Shown here in pieces: positions 42,642 to 51,019 of a DNA stretch of 64,000 bases. Made by a program: the position numbers and the translations under genes. The stretch lies in NCBI GenBank assembly GCA_021818545.1, contig JAKATX010000002.1, positions 1 to 64,000 of the forward strand, in the 5' to 3' direction. The notes under the pieces were generated by a model. That model was not told where the DNA came from. It saw nothing but the letters and a program-made list of their open reading frames with translations, and did not search any database. Origin of the DNA: Microcaldota archaeon. Its GTDB lineage: Archaea > Micrarchaeota > Micrarchaeia > Micrarchaeales > Micrarchaeaceae. Positions within the stretch are counted from its first letter, which is position 1, and each line of letters begins with the position of its first letter.

Positions 42642-43784
42642 ATGAAGATTGCTTTTGTGTCAGATGTCGCCTATCCATGGAACATAGGTGGGGTAGCCAC
42701 CATGGAAGAAATTGAAGCTACGATGCTGAGCAAAAAGCACGAAGTCCATTTCTTTTCCATGAGGTGGCCTGGCATGAAAAATCACTTCATTTATAAAGGC
42801 GTGCAGTACCACACATACCACAATGTAACGCAAGAAAAACTGTTCTCCCACGGCCGCCGCTCTATACGAAAAGCCATATTATTCTCAATCAATATGGTAA
42901 GGATTTTCAGATATAAATTCGACGTCATAGAAGCAAATGCATTTCCCTATCTTCATCTACCAGTTCTTAAACTATACTGTAAAATTACAGGATGCAAACT
43001 CATAATAGACGTGGCAGAGGTGTGGGATAAAAAATACTGGGATGAATATTTGGGCAAACACTTGAGCTCATTGGCTTTCTTATTTGTCAATTTCTTCTTT
43101 GGTTCTGCTGATATGTACATAATAAATTCCACAATCACAGAAAAAAAGTTAAGGGATTTTGGCATAGGTGAGCATAGGATTGGTGGCGTTTTTGCACCAG
43201 TTACTGATATGGAAATATTGTTCAAGATTAGAGAAAAGCATCATGATTATAACAAGCATAAAATAGTATTCTCTGGACGTCTCATAAAAGAGAAAAGAAT
43301 CGATCTGATGCTCAAGGTAATAAAAAAAGTTACGAAATCAGTGCCTGATGTGAACGCAGTAATAATAGGCAACGGGCCGGAAAGGGCCACCATACGAAAA
43401 ATTATAAATGAGTTAGGTATTAAGCGCAATGTCCAGCTTAAGCCATTCTACAGCCATAGTCAAAAATCAGAATTATACAATGAAATAGCCACATCTGCCA
43501 TTTTCCTGATGATGTCTGAACGCGAAGGGCTTAGTATAATAACGATAGAGAGTATAGCACTAGGCACGCCAGTCATCCTGCCTGATTACTCTCCGATACC
43601 AAAGGAAGTCAGGGACATGTGCGTAGTTGGTACTGAAGAGGAACTACCGGGCAAGATAGCCGAGATCCTTAATGGCTCTAGCAAAAGAAAGTACATTAAG
43701 CACGATGGTAACTTGTCTATCTTTTCCGCAGCAAGAACACATGAATTCTACAGCAATGTATTCGGTAAGTTGGGGCTTGAATAA
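42642..43784 (+). CDS. Family 4 glycosyltransferase
   Basis: A 380-residue GT-B enzyme from ATG 42642 (MKIAFVSDVAYPWNIGG). The N-terminal acceptor loop is NIGGVATMEEIEATML. The C-terminal donor domain has KIVFSGRLIKEKRIDLML, AVIIGNGPER and MMSEREGLSIITIESIALGTPVILPD (split) with the E-x7-E pattern. It closes the AT-rich island on the right. Its stop is immediately adjacent to the stop of the convergent parvulin gene. Confidence 0.88.
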   Translation: MKIAFVSDVAYPWNIGGVATMEEIEATMLSKKHEVHFFSMRWPGMKNHFIYKGVQYHTYHNVTQEKLFSHGRRSIRKAILFSINMVRIFRYKFDVIEANAFPYLHLPVLKLYCKITGCKLIIDVAEVWDKKYWDEYLGKHLSSLAFLFVNFFFGSADMYIINSTITEKKLRDFGIGEHRIGGVFAPVTDMEILFKIREKHHDYNKHKIVFSGRLIKEKRIDLMLKVIKKVTKSVPDVNAVIIGNGPERATIRKIINELGIKRNVQLKPFYSHSQKSELYNEIATSAIFLMMSEREGLSIITIESIALGTPVILPDYSPIPKEVRDMCVVGTEEELPGKIAEILNGSSKRKYIKHDGNLSIFSAARTHEFYSNVFGKLGLE

Positions 43785-44057
43785 TTATTCCAGCCTCTTT
43801 ATTATATGGTATCCAAATTCTGTCTTCACGATGTTTGAAACGTCGCCTTTGTTCAATTTGAAGGCTGCCTCCTCAAATGGCTTTACCATCTCCCCGCGTC
43901 CAAAAAGGCCCAAATCTCCACCATGTTTCCTGGATCCGTCTAGAGAATACTGTTCGGCAAGTTTCGCGAAGCTTTCCCCGGCCTTTATCTTACCAAGTAC
44001 TTCCTGGGCTGTGGCTTCATTCTTCACAAGTATGTGCGCGCACCTTATTTTGTTTGA
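43785..44057 (-). CDS. Parvulin-type peptidyl-prolyl isomerase
   Basis: 90 residues from ATG 44057 ([14 protein letters not shown]). The parvulin fold is clear: [50 protein letters not shown] (split) and [14 protein letters not shown], with the conserved active-site Cys/His positions largely kept. It is a single domain without signal peptide, so a cytoplasmic folding helper. The track's longer start adds an unconserved hydrophobic prefix. Confidence 0.88.
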   Translation of the reverse strand, partial: SNKIRCAHILVKNEATAQEVLGKIKAGESFAKLAEQYSLDGSRKHGGDLGLFGRGEMVKPFEEAAFKLNKGDVSNIVKTEFGYHIIKRLE

Positions 44058-44152
44058 CATAAAAACCCAATAAAATACTACGACATGCAATAATAAAAAT
44101 ACCGCAGCAACGGCGAAGTCATATTACCGGCATACATATAATAAAAAGCAAT

Positions 44153-44164
44153 TTTTTTAATATT
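44153..44164 (+). promoter_or_regulatory. TATA box of the leader ORF-speB unit
   Basis: TTTTTTAATATT lies about 25-30 bases before the small ATG at 44186, so the transcript would start at or close to that codon rather than at speB. Confidence 0.4.
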
Positions 44165-44185
44165 CCACATTGTAGCCTATAACAC

Positions 44186-44257
44186 ATGGAAGTGTTCAGG
44201 ACGCCATATCGATGTGCCATATCAAGTGAGATACCAATAAACCACGTGCTAAGATGA
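44186..44257 (+). CDS. Possible 23-codon leader peptide overlapping speB
   Basis: ATG 44186 opens MEVFRTPYRC... and ends at TGA 44255-44257, which overlaps the speB ATG (ATGA). The position right after a TATA box and the stop/start overlap would fit a leaderless upstream ORF coupled to speB. No conservation can be tested here, and a chance ORF of 23 codons is quite possible. Confidence 0.25.
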   Translation: MEVFRTPYRCAISSEIPINHVLR

Positions 44258-45141
44258 AATTACTAAACTCAATGCCGCCATACAACCTTTTCGGTCTTGA
44301 AGAGCAGGACTATAAGTCTGCCAAAGTAGTTGCCATACCCGTCCCATACGACTCCACTGTCACATACAAGTCTGGTAGCAGGGAGGGGCCAAGAGCCATA
44401 ATAGAAGCGAGCAGGAACATGGAGCTATACAGCGATGAATTGCGGGATAATCCAAGCAAGATAGGTATCTATACCACGGAGGAACTGGAACCGGACTTCA
44501 GCTCTCCGCAAAATACAATATCTAGGATCGAAAAAGAGGTATCCATAGTTTTAGATGAAGGCAAGATACCGTTGCTGCTTGGCGGTGAGCATACAATATC
44601 ATTGGGATCCATAAACGCGCTTTCAAAGAGGGACAAGAATTTCACAGTGCTACATTTCGATGCGCATTCGGATTCTAGGGACGAGCTTTTCGGGACTAAG
44701 TATTCGCATGGGTGCATTATGGCGCGCGCCAGGGAGTTAGTCAAGAGTTGTTATAGCGTAGGGGTAAGGAGCATAGATGACCAAAGCGCGGCAAAATATT
44801 CGGACGAGATACTTTTTATGAAAGACCTCTACGGCATGAGCACCGTAGACGCAATAAACACGATTAGGAGCAATACGCTGAAGGACATATACCTTACTAT
44901 AGATCTGGACGTATTGAATCCAAGCGAAATGCCCAGTGTAGGAACGCCAGAACCTGGCGGTTTTAGTTACCAGAAACTCAGGGAGATACTGAAGGGCTCA
45001 CTAGTGGCTAAGAACGTGATAGGCCTAGATTTTACAGAGTTAAGCCCCATACCTGCGCTTGTTGCTCCAAATTATCTTGCAGCCAAGTTGATATACGATA
45101 CGATAGGGTACATATGGTCGCCATCAGCGCAGCAATTCTAA
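44254..45141 (+). CDS. speB: Agmatinase/ureohydrolase
   Basis: A binuclear manganese ureohydrolase turning agmatine into putrescine and urea. 295 residues. Metal motifs are GGEHTISLGS (~111), HFDAHSDSRDE (~135-145) and TIDLDVLNPSEMPSVGTPEPGG (split; ~213). GSREGPRAIIEASRNMELY at the N-terminus is typical of the family. Arginase or another ureohydrolase remains possible, but archaeal members of this type are usually agmatinases. With the spermidine-synthase-like protein it suggests polyamine synthesis. Confidence 0.88.
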   Translation: MKLLNSMPPYNLFGLEEQDYKSAKVVAIPVPYDSTVTYKSGSREGPRAIIEASRNMELYSDELRDNPSKIGIYTTEELEPDFSSPQNTISRIEKEVSIVLDEGKIPLLLGGEHTISLGSINALSKRDKNFTVLHFDAHSDSRDELFGTKYSHGCIMARARELVKSCYSVGVRSIDDQSAAKYSDEILFMKDLYGMSTVDAINTIRSNTLKDIYLTIDLDVLNPSEMPSVGTPEPGGFSYQKLREILKGSLVAKNVIGLDFTELSPIPALVAPNYLAAKLIYDTIGYIWSPSAQQF

Positions 45142-45166
45142 TAGAATAAGCCGTAATAGCGATAAT

Positions 45167-45622
45167 ATGCCTGAAAATCAATGCCTTTTTTGCTCAATAG
45201 CCAACGGGGATAGCAAATCGTATAAGGTATTCGAGAATAACAAATACGTTGCATTCCTTGATATATTTCCGAATATAAGGGGACAAACGCTTGTCATACC
45301 AAAGGAGCACTATGATAGCTACGTATTCAATTTGAACGACAGCGAGATATCCGACTTCTTCATAGCAGTAAAACATGTGGCAGGTCTGTTAGAAGCCAAA
45401 TTGGGTGTTGGAAGGGTGAACATGGTGCTTGAGGGTACAGGAGTTAACCACCTCCATGCGAAGCTGTATCCTGCCATAGGCATGAAAAAGAAGGGATTCA
45501 AGGAGGTTATAGCGAAGGATACAATATACTTTGAAAACTATAGCGGCTATGTAACTACCCTGATGGGACCAAAGGCCAGCGAAGCAGAGCTTCTTGCCCT
45601 ACAAAATGAGATACTAAAGTAA
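45167..45622 (+). CDS. HIT-family nucleotide hydrolase/transferase
   Basis: A 151-residue HIT protein. CLFCSIANGD near the N-terminus, FLDIFPNIRGQTLVIPKEH (split) and the signature NHLHAKLYP (~101) are visible. The usual HxHxH signature reads HxHxK. The central nucleophilic His is kept while the third His is Lys. Related proteins with HxHxK exist, so it may still be active on adenosine-type dinucleotides or AMP conjugates. It follows speB by 25 bases on the same strand. Confidence 0.85.
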   Translation: MPENQCLFCSIANGDSKSYKVFENNKYVAFLDIFPNIRGQTLVIPKEHYDSYVFNLNDSEISDFFIAVKHVAGLLEAKLGVGRVNMVLEGTGVNHLHAKLYPAIGMKKKGFKEVIAKDTIYFENYSGYVTTLMGPKASEAELLALQNEILK

Positions 45623-45663
45623 CCATGCCATAAGAAATCTATTGCATCGAAGTGCGGTACATT

Positions 45664-45737
45664 CGCCCTTGCCGGGATTTGAACCCGGATCATAGGCTCC
45701 GCAAGCCCATGTTCTATCCAAGTTATACTACAAGGGC
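45664..45737 (-). tRNA. tRNA-Arg(GCG)
   Basis: On the minus strand the acceptor GCCCTTG pairs with CAAGGGC. The anticodon loop TTGCGGA is closed by TGGGC/GCCTA and gives anticodon GCG. The T arm is CCGGG-TTCAAAT-CCCGG, with discriminator G. No intron and no encoded CCA. The D-arm was fitted by eye. Confidence 0.88.
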
Positions 45738-45811
45738 ATATCAGCGAAAGTGAAATAATATGTATAAATATAATAGCCTATGTTAATTAAAGACTACTGC
45801 GGTAATGCACC

Positions 45812-46858
45812 ATGGCGTACCATAATTATCTGACCATACTAATACCGTGTGCAGTGGCATTTGCCATATCCGTAATATCGCTGCTCTTCATAAAAGGCTA
45901 TATGTTAGAATCCGGCGTAACTTCGCCAGACCACAATAAGAAAACGAAACCTACGCTACCTAGCAGCGGAGGCGTTGCAGTTGCGTTTGGGTTTACACTT
46001 GGTGTTCTTACCTACATTTTTGGTTCAAGTTTCAGCTTTTTCAATCCCGCTATAGCCTCATTGGAATACCTGTTCGCAACATTGCTGTCCGTTATGCTTA
46101 TCGCATTTGTGGGCTTTTTGGATGACATAAACGTCAAGAGGGATATGGTTAAGACAACCGATATGATGGACACCAGGAAAGGCCTGAAGCAATGGCAGAA
46201 ACCGTTGCTTACACTGATAGGCGCAGTGCCGCTGATTGCAATCAATGCGGGAGTTAGCATAGTACGCATCCCATTCATAGGCACGGTGTCATTTGGCGTG
46301 CTATACCCTTTGGTTATAATACCGCTGGCCGTGGTTTTTGCATCAAATGCATTCAATCTTCTCGGCGGTTTTGATGGGATCGCAGGCGGTACGGGTCTGG
46401 TCGCAAGCTTGGCAATGCTCGTATACAGCGTCGTATACGGCTCGCCAGCAGGCGCCTTGATAACGGCTGCCCTGTCCGCTTCCATAGCAGCATTCCTGCT
46501 GTTCAACATTTATCCTTCAAAAATTACCCCTGGTGACAGTTTCACATATTTCGTAGGCACGACCTTGGTGGTTGCCATGATATTGGGCAACATGGAGTCA
46601 TTCGGCATCATGGTATTCATGCCATGGATAATAGAGTTCGTGCTTCATGCAAGAAAGAAGTTCAAGGTTACTGATCTGGGCAAACTAAGGGGCGACGGCA
46701 CCCTTGAACCGCCGTATGGCAAGAAAATATACAGCTGGACGCATGTGATAATGAACCTAAAGCGCTGCAAGGAGTGGGAAGTATCTATGTACATGTGGCT
46801 TATAGAATTTGGCTTCGTCCTGCTGGCATTCGGGCTTAAGGCAGCTTCATTGCTTTAG
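45812..46858 (+). CDS. Glycosyltransferase family 4 (MraY/WecA/GPT-type sugar-phosphate transferase)
   Basis: A 348-residue membrane enzyme with about 10 helices that links a sugar-1-phosphate (often GlcNAc-1-P) to polyprenyl phosphate, the first step of lipid-linked oligosaccharide synthesis. Signature loops: KPTLPSSGGVAVAFG, FVGFLDDINVKRD (the Asp pair), SNAFNLLGGFDGIAGGTGL (~193) and a C-terminal cytosolic loop with FVLHARKKFK. It converges on the histone gene, overlapping its 3' end by 12 bases. The neighbouring lipid-carrier genes (dolichol kinase-like, uppS) fit this role. Confidence 0.88.
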   Translation: MAYHNYLTILIPCAVAFAISVISLLFIKGYMLESGVTSPDHNKKTKPTLPSSGGVAVAFGFTLGVLTYIFGSSFSFFNPAIASLEYLFATLLSVMLIAFVGFLDDINVKRDMVKTTDMMDTRKGLKQWQKPLLTLIGAVPLIAINAGVSIVRIPFIGTVSFGVLYPLVIIPLAVVFASNAFNLLGGFDGIAGGTGLVASLAMLVYSVVYGSPAGALITAALSASIAAFLLFNIYPSKITPGDSFTYFVGTTLVVAMILGNMESFGIMVFMPWIIEFVLHARKKFKVTDLGKLRGDGTLEPPYGKKIYSWTHVIMNLKRCKEWEVSMYMWLIEFGFVLLAFGLKAASLL

Positions 46859-47161
46859 GACAAGCTTGCTGCGCGCATTTACGTGCTTCTTCAGCGCCTT
46901 CTTCTTGAAGTTGCTGCTCCTTACTATGTAAAGCCGCGTTCTCTTCCTGTGGCCTTTCGCAAGCTCTATGTCAGATAAGTTTATGAGGCGCTTGCGTCCT
47001 GCATAATTGGCGTACATCGAGGCCTCATTTACAAGGTCCTTGACCGTGTCTTCGAGTTCCTTTTCAAGGCTGACTACCGCCTTTTCATTGACCTTCTCGG
47101 CGCCAGCCTCCCTTATAAACTGTTCGATGTCATAAAGGCTAAAACCGCGCTGCTTGGCCAA
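46847..47161 (-). CDS. Archaeal histone with basic C-terminal tail
   Basis: About 104 residues from TTG 47161 (or TTG 47164), supported by a GAGGGGGTG Shine-Dalgarno-like stretch just upstream and by the TATA box at 47205-47214. The histone fold is recognisable: FIREAGAEKVNEKAVVSLEKE (split), TVKDLVNEASMYANYAGRKRLINLSDIELA. The KxxxxxDIELA end corresponds to the TVKAEDIKLA of canonical archaeal histones. A 35-residue tail follows (from KGHRKRTRLY), in which 13 residues are Lys or Arg. Most archaeal histones lack a tail. The track's longer start adds an unrelated prefix. Confidence 0.75.
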   Translation of the reverse strand: MAKQRGFSLYDIEQFIREAGAEKVNEKAVVSLEKELEDTVKDLVNEASMYANYAGRKRLINLSDIELAKGHRKRTRLYIVRSSNFKKKALKKHVNARSKLVLKQ

Positions 47162-47204
47162 CAAAGCACCCCCTCGTAGAACAAAGATAGCTTTGCAAAG
47201 GAAA

Positions 47205-47214
47205 GTTTTTAAAT
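47205..47214 (-). promoter_or_regulatory. TATA box of the histone gene
   Basis: Minus-strand ATTTAAAAAC is about 45-50 bases upstream of TTG 47161, giving a leader of roughly 20 bases that contains the purine-rich ribosome-binding site GAGGGGGTG. Confidence 0.5.
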
Positions 47215-47296
47215 GAACCTCAAAGTCACGAATAGTGGCATTCATTAAAAACGGAAAAATATCGTCACAAAATACTTTTACCCAAAAAATACAGAA

Positions 47297-48295
47297 TCAG
47301 ATTAAAGATACTACGACTGTAAACAGGGCCACGGCTATATTGTCGTCTATGTGCAGCCTAATGCTCTCCACAACCGCGAAAACCAACCCTATGAGCGGGG
47401 AGTAGATGCCTATAACGAAATAGCCTAGCACGGTTACAACAGCGAAATATCCAAGCAGCCCTTGCAGCGACTTGGACTTGTTGTGCGGCAGTTTTATGCT
47501 CCCAAACAGCGTCCCGGTTATAGTCGCTGCAGAATCTCCAAATAAAAGCGCTATTAGGCCAAGGAGTGCCAGTTGGCTATTGGCTACCATTCCAAGTATT
47601 ATGGTAACGCCTATGGCGAGATAGAAAGCTCCAAGCCCAAAAGTCGTCTTGCCTCTTTCCATAGAGTGCAGGAATTCTCCGAACGGGGCGTCGGGCGACC
47701 CGCTTACCACATTGCTGTATATAAGGCCCAGGATAATGGCTGCGAACACAATCGTCCTGGAGTAAATTCCGAAGATTAGCATGGCTGCCATTACGCCAGC
47801 CCCTATCGCTATCTGAAAGATGTCGCGCTTTATCTCCAGATTTCCCCTCCTGGATCCAGATTTGAACTTGGTCTTATTGCTATTAAGGCGGAATACCTTC
47901 TCGTTTGATATGAGCCCTATTGTACCGCCAATAGCCATGGATGCCATGAAGTCAATCGTATGCACGCCGAATGCTGTAGACAGGCAAAGCATGAGTAGGA
48001 GTGCGCTTATGATGAATACGTTGAATCCGCTCGCGTAGCTTGCGTAGCAGAACGATACCAGTGCGAAGAACATTGTCAAGGAGAGGAGTCCTATCACCAT
48101 GGGCAGGGATGTCACGCCAGCAGGCCCGGCATACCAAGCCAGTGCCACTACAAGTGAGAGCAGGAATGTGGCTGCGAACATCACCCGTGTCCTGAGGTCC
48201 TTTGACGTGCTGAGCGTGAACAGTGCGGCGCCCCCTAGGCTCAGGAGGAGGAACAATGCGAAGAAGGCATAATACAAGGTATCAACCTGTTGCAT
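47297..48295 (-). CDS. Dolichol kinase/phosphatidate-cytidylyltransferase-like membrane protein
   Basis: 332 residues with about 9-10 helices. The C-terminal half carries the conserved CTP-dependent lipid-kinase blocks: ERGKTTFGLGAFYLAIG, FGDSAATITGTLFG and HNKSKSLQGLLGYF, then VVESIRLHIDDNIAV. These define the SEC59/DGK1/VTE5 family that phosphorylates polyprenols and related lipids with CTP. In archaea it would recycle dolichol to dolichyl phosphate. Operon: uppS, DUF2070, then this gene, with gaps of 9 bases. Confidence 0.8.
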   Translation of the reverse strand: MQQVDTLYYAFFALFLLLSLGGAALFTLSTSKDLRTRVMFAATFLLSLVVALAWYAGPAGVTSLPMVIGLLSLTMFFALVSFCYASYASGFNVFIISALLLMLCLSTAFGVHTIDFMASMAIGGTIGLISNEKVFRLNSNKTKFKSGSRRGNLEIKRDIFQIAIGAGVMAAMLIFGIYSRTIVFAAIILGLIYSNVVSGSPDAPFGEFLHSMERGKTTFGLGAFYLAIGVTIILGMVANSQLALLGLIALLFGDSAATITGTLFGSIKLPHNKSKSLQGLLGYFAVVTVLGYFVIGIYSPLIGLVFAVVESIRLHIDDNIAVALFTVVVSLI

Positions 48296-48304
48296 GCGAC
48301 TACA

Positions 48305-50152
48305 TCATATTATAGAAATTATCCACGCCGCGATTATAAAGCAGCCTACTATTGTTATTGGCACAAGAACCTTGGCCAAGGCTATTACGGAATTGGCCAC
48401 CTGCAGCATCCTCTCCCTGACGTTCCTACCCCATATCTGGAAGTTCTTTATGCTTGTATTGGCGTAGAACGCATCAACCGGTGCCATGTCCTTCAGCGCC
48501 GCTTCTATCGCCTTGTCAACGAGGCCCACTAGCTTTGTGTAGCCCGTATGCCTGCCTAGCACGTTGCTTGCGTTCTTGCTAAGCGAGTTGACCTCGTGCG
48601 TGTCGGTCGTGTATACCTCGGCAGTTATCTTGTACTTGCCCTTTATATGCTCCACCAAGCGGGTCCTTAGGGAAGGCAGCATGTTGTTGGCGTTGAACTG
48701 CACAATCCCGACTCTCAGTTTGTTTATGTCGAATACTGCCGCGTTTATGTTTCCGTGCGCAATGTCCTCCGGGGTGCCTAGCTTGTAATAAGCCTCCATG
48801 CGTGCGGAGCCGAACGCCAGCCCCTTGCTCGCGCCCCTTAGCGGCTTGCCCATCCTATTTATCGCCTCCATGTAATCGTTCATGTACTGGGAGTTGAATC
48901 CCACTCCTTCGAGTTCCTTCTTGTCCGCACCCTCAAGGCGCGAGTTATGGGCGTCAATTAGCATGACATAGCTGCTCGTGTTCTTTATGAGCTGTGCGAA
49001 TAGCAGCGCGGCATCGGGCGATATGTCCTCCGTTACCTTGGGTGCCCTAGTGAAAGTAACGAATGCAAGCTTTCCTAATCCAATCTTCTTCACAGTAGCA
49101 TTATTGTAAGTGCTTTCGAAATACTCCGCTGCGCCGCCGAGCTTCGCCGCATTGGATACTGATGAGTCGAGCGCGGAATACAGCTGCGTTATCTGCCAGG
49201 ACGATACCGGATTGAAGTCCTCATTGACCGCAGCGTGCATAACAAAGCCATCGGCGCCATACCTGTCGTTGATTCTTTTTTCGAGTATATATGGGAAATT
49301 GCTTCCGCCTATGGTTCCTGCAGGGCCGTAATGTATCGCAGGCAGGAAGAATATGGACTTTATCCCGCCCGCCTTGTCCTTAATCACCAGAGTACCGCAT
49401 TCTATATCCGCGGTGCTTCCGAATTTCGGGCCGAAAGGCGACGTTATCTTGGTATCAAATAGCAGGCTCTGGAACATCTTTGAGAAGGCATCTATTGCAG
49501 GGAAACCCATGCTCTTCTCCATAGGCTTGTCGAATATGTATAGTATCCCGTAAGTCATCATTATGAAGATGAATATGCCTACGTAAAGCTTTATGAAAAG
49601 CAGTTGTATAGATTTTGATACTATGAATAGGAAGCTGGCTGCAGGTATGAACGTCAGTACGTTTAGCGTAGGCTGTACAAGCGCGCTAAGGACGCCGCCC
49701 TTCTTCCTGCCGAACATTACCTTGTTTACGAATAGCCACCACGCCACTATGCTAGCGTCGCCGACCAGCACTATAACTCCGGCTATGCCATACAGCGCAT
49801 GCAGCATTGTCGTAGCGCTGGCCACTATAACAAATACGGAATAAAACATCTGACCTGCAACCGCAACGAATAATATGTGCTTTATCCCTGCCTTCCACCT
49901 AAGCACTTTTATGAATATCGCAGTAAGGACCGTCGGCAGCGTTATGCCTATGATTCCGGTTATGAGTCCGCCAACCACTATCCTGTCGGCATCTAACCCC
50001 AACTTTCCCCAATTGACCAGTGCAACGGCGGCTATGCCGGTTATGACGCTAAACGCTAGCAGGAAGGTAAAAATGGAAGATTTGCTGGGCAACTGCTTCC
50101 TGAAAAGCTCGTTGTTGGAAAATAAGTTACCCCCATCCTTTGCAGGCGGCAT
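48305..50152 (-). CDS. DUF2070-family archaeal membrane protein
   Basis: 615 residues. Seven or so helices at residues ~25-235, then a large soluble domain with FLPAIHYGPAGTIGGSNFPY (~273-292), MLIDAHNSRLEGADK and DTHEVNSLSKNASNVLGRH-like segments (split), and one C-terminal helix. The HxGPxGxxGGSN-type motif and the DAHN and DTHE blocks are the known marks of DUF2070, a family of unknown function found mainly in archaea. The His/Asp-rich motifs suggest a metal-dependent hydrolase. Its location between uppS and the dolichol kinase-like gene suggests work on polyprenyl (pyro)phosphate. Confidence 0.75.
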   Translation of the reverse strand: MPPAKDGGNLFSNNELFRKQLPSKSSIFTFLLAFSVITGIAAVALVNWGKLGLDADRIVVGGLITGIIGITLPTVLTAIFIKVLRWKAGIKHILFVAVAGQMFYSVFVIVASATTMLHALYGIAGVIVLVGDASIVAWWLFVNKVMFGRKKGGVLSALVQPTLNVLTFIPAASFLFIVSKSIQLLFIKLYVGIFIFIMMTYGILYIFDKPMEKSMGFPAIDAFSKMFQSLLFDTKITSPFGPKFGSTADIECGTLVIKDKAGGIKSIFFLPAIHYGPAGTIGGSNFPYILEKRINDRYGADGFVMHAAVNEDFNPVSSWQITQLYSALDSSVSNAAKLGGAAEYFESTYNNATVKKIGLGKLAFVTFTRAPKVTEDISPDAALLFAQLIKNTSSYVMLIDAHNSRLEGADKKELEGVGFNSQYMNDYMEAINRMGKPLRGASKGLAFGSARMEAYYKLGTPEDIAHGNINAAVFDINKLRVGIVQFNANNMLPSLRTRLVEHIKGKYKITAEVYTTDTHEVNSLSKNASNVLGRHTGYTKLVGLVDKAIEAALKDMAPVDAFYANTSIKNFQIWGRNVRERMLQVANSVIALAKVLVPITIVGCFIIAAWIISII

Positions 50153-50161
50153 CGAAACACT

Positions 50162-50869
50162 CTACTTCCCGAATCTCCTTTGTCTTGTTGAAAAGTTCCT
50201 AATGGCCCTCTCCAAATCCTTCTTGTTGAAATCGGGCCAGTACTTCCTAGCAAAATAAAGCTCGGAATAACCCGACTGCCATGGAAGGAACCCTGAAAGC
50301 CTCCTTTCCCCGGATGTCCTTATTATAAGGTCGGCATCTGGCAGGCTCGAAGTCCTTAGATACGCCCTTATTATGTTCTCGTTTATGCTGCGTATCCTGT
50401 TGCCCTTCTCAGCTATGAGGCGCTTTACTGCATGCACTATGTCATCCTTGCCGCCATAGCCTATCAATATGTTTATGGAGAAATCCTTGAAGTTGCGGGT
50501 TCTGCGTTCCAGGCCGTGCAGGGCAGTCCTAACTGGCACGGGAAGCATCGTAAGGTTCCCCATCACCCTTATCCTCGCCCCGTTGTTCTTGAGCGTCTGG
50601 AATATCTGCTTGTCATTCGCCATCTTGGTGTATAAGCCGTAAAGGATTGACAGTTCAGTCTTGCTTCTGCTGGAGATATTTTCAGTCGACAACGCCCATA
50701 CTGTAAGCGTCTTTACCCCGAAGTCCTTGGCCCATGTGCTGAAATTTATGAACTTCTCTATGCCTAAATTATAGCTGCTGTAAAGCCTGGACCTATGGCT
50801 CTTGGACCAGCGCCTGTTTCCGTCAGGTATCAGGGCAATATGGTTAGGTACGTACTCTAATCTTGCCAT
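50162..50869 (-). CDS. uppS: Cis-prenyltransferase (undecaprenyl/dolichyl diphosphate synthase)
   Basis: Makes the long polyprenyl diphosphate used as glycan carrier. 235 residues with HIALIPDGNRRWSK (catalytic Asp at ~17), GIEKFINFSTWAKDFGVKTLTVWALSTEN (split), ILIGYGGKDDI and the C-terminal RTSGERRLSGFLPWQSGYSELYF (split) substrate/metal block. It heads the minus-strand operon with DUF2070 and the dolichol kinase-like gene. It diverges from rfcL, with an inserted fkbM gene in between. Confidence 0.93.
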   Translation of the reverse strand: MARLEYVPNHIALIPDGNRRWSKSHRSRLYSSYNLGIEKFINFSTWAKDFGVKTLTVWALSTENISSRSKTELSILYGLYTKMANDKQIFQTLKNNGARIRVMGNLTMLPVPVRTALHGLERRTRNFKDFSINILIGYGGKDDIVHAVKRLIAEKGNRIRSINENIIRAYLRTSSLPDADLIIRTSGERRLSGFLPWQSGYSELYFARKYWPDFNKKDLERAIRNFSTRQRRFGK

Positions 50870-50923
50870 AGGTTCACATCCACACCCAATGCTAGGATGT
50901 CAAATAGTTCTTAAAATATCACT

Positions 50924-50990
50924 TATATATGCCTGCAATTCTTAAATACCTTAGCGTTTCAACTACATCTGCAGACCGTCGTGAAACGCC
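50924..50990. repeat. 67-bp direct repeat, copy 1
   Basis: Identical to 51778-51844 except for four transitions; weaker similarity extends about 12 bases further left. It contains the TATA-like TTCTTAAATACC and an 8-bp inverted repeat GCGTTTCA (50954-50961)/TGAAACGC (50982-50989). It lies beside the 3' end of the inserted fkbM gene, so its promoter has no gene of its own in the plus direction. Confidence 0.85.
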
Positions 50991-51019
50991 AGTGTCCACT
51001 CCTATCCTAAAAATCATGA

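Noticed and set aside
50954-50990. GTTTCA...TGAAAC repeat as a CRISPR unit
   Set aside because: Only two copies, 854 bases apart with a gene between; no spacer array and no cas genes.
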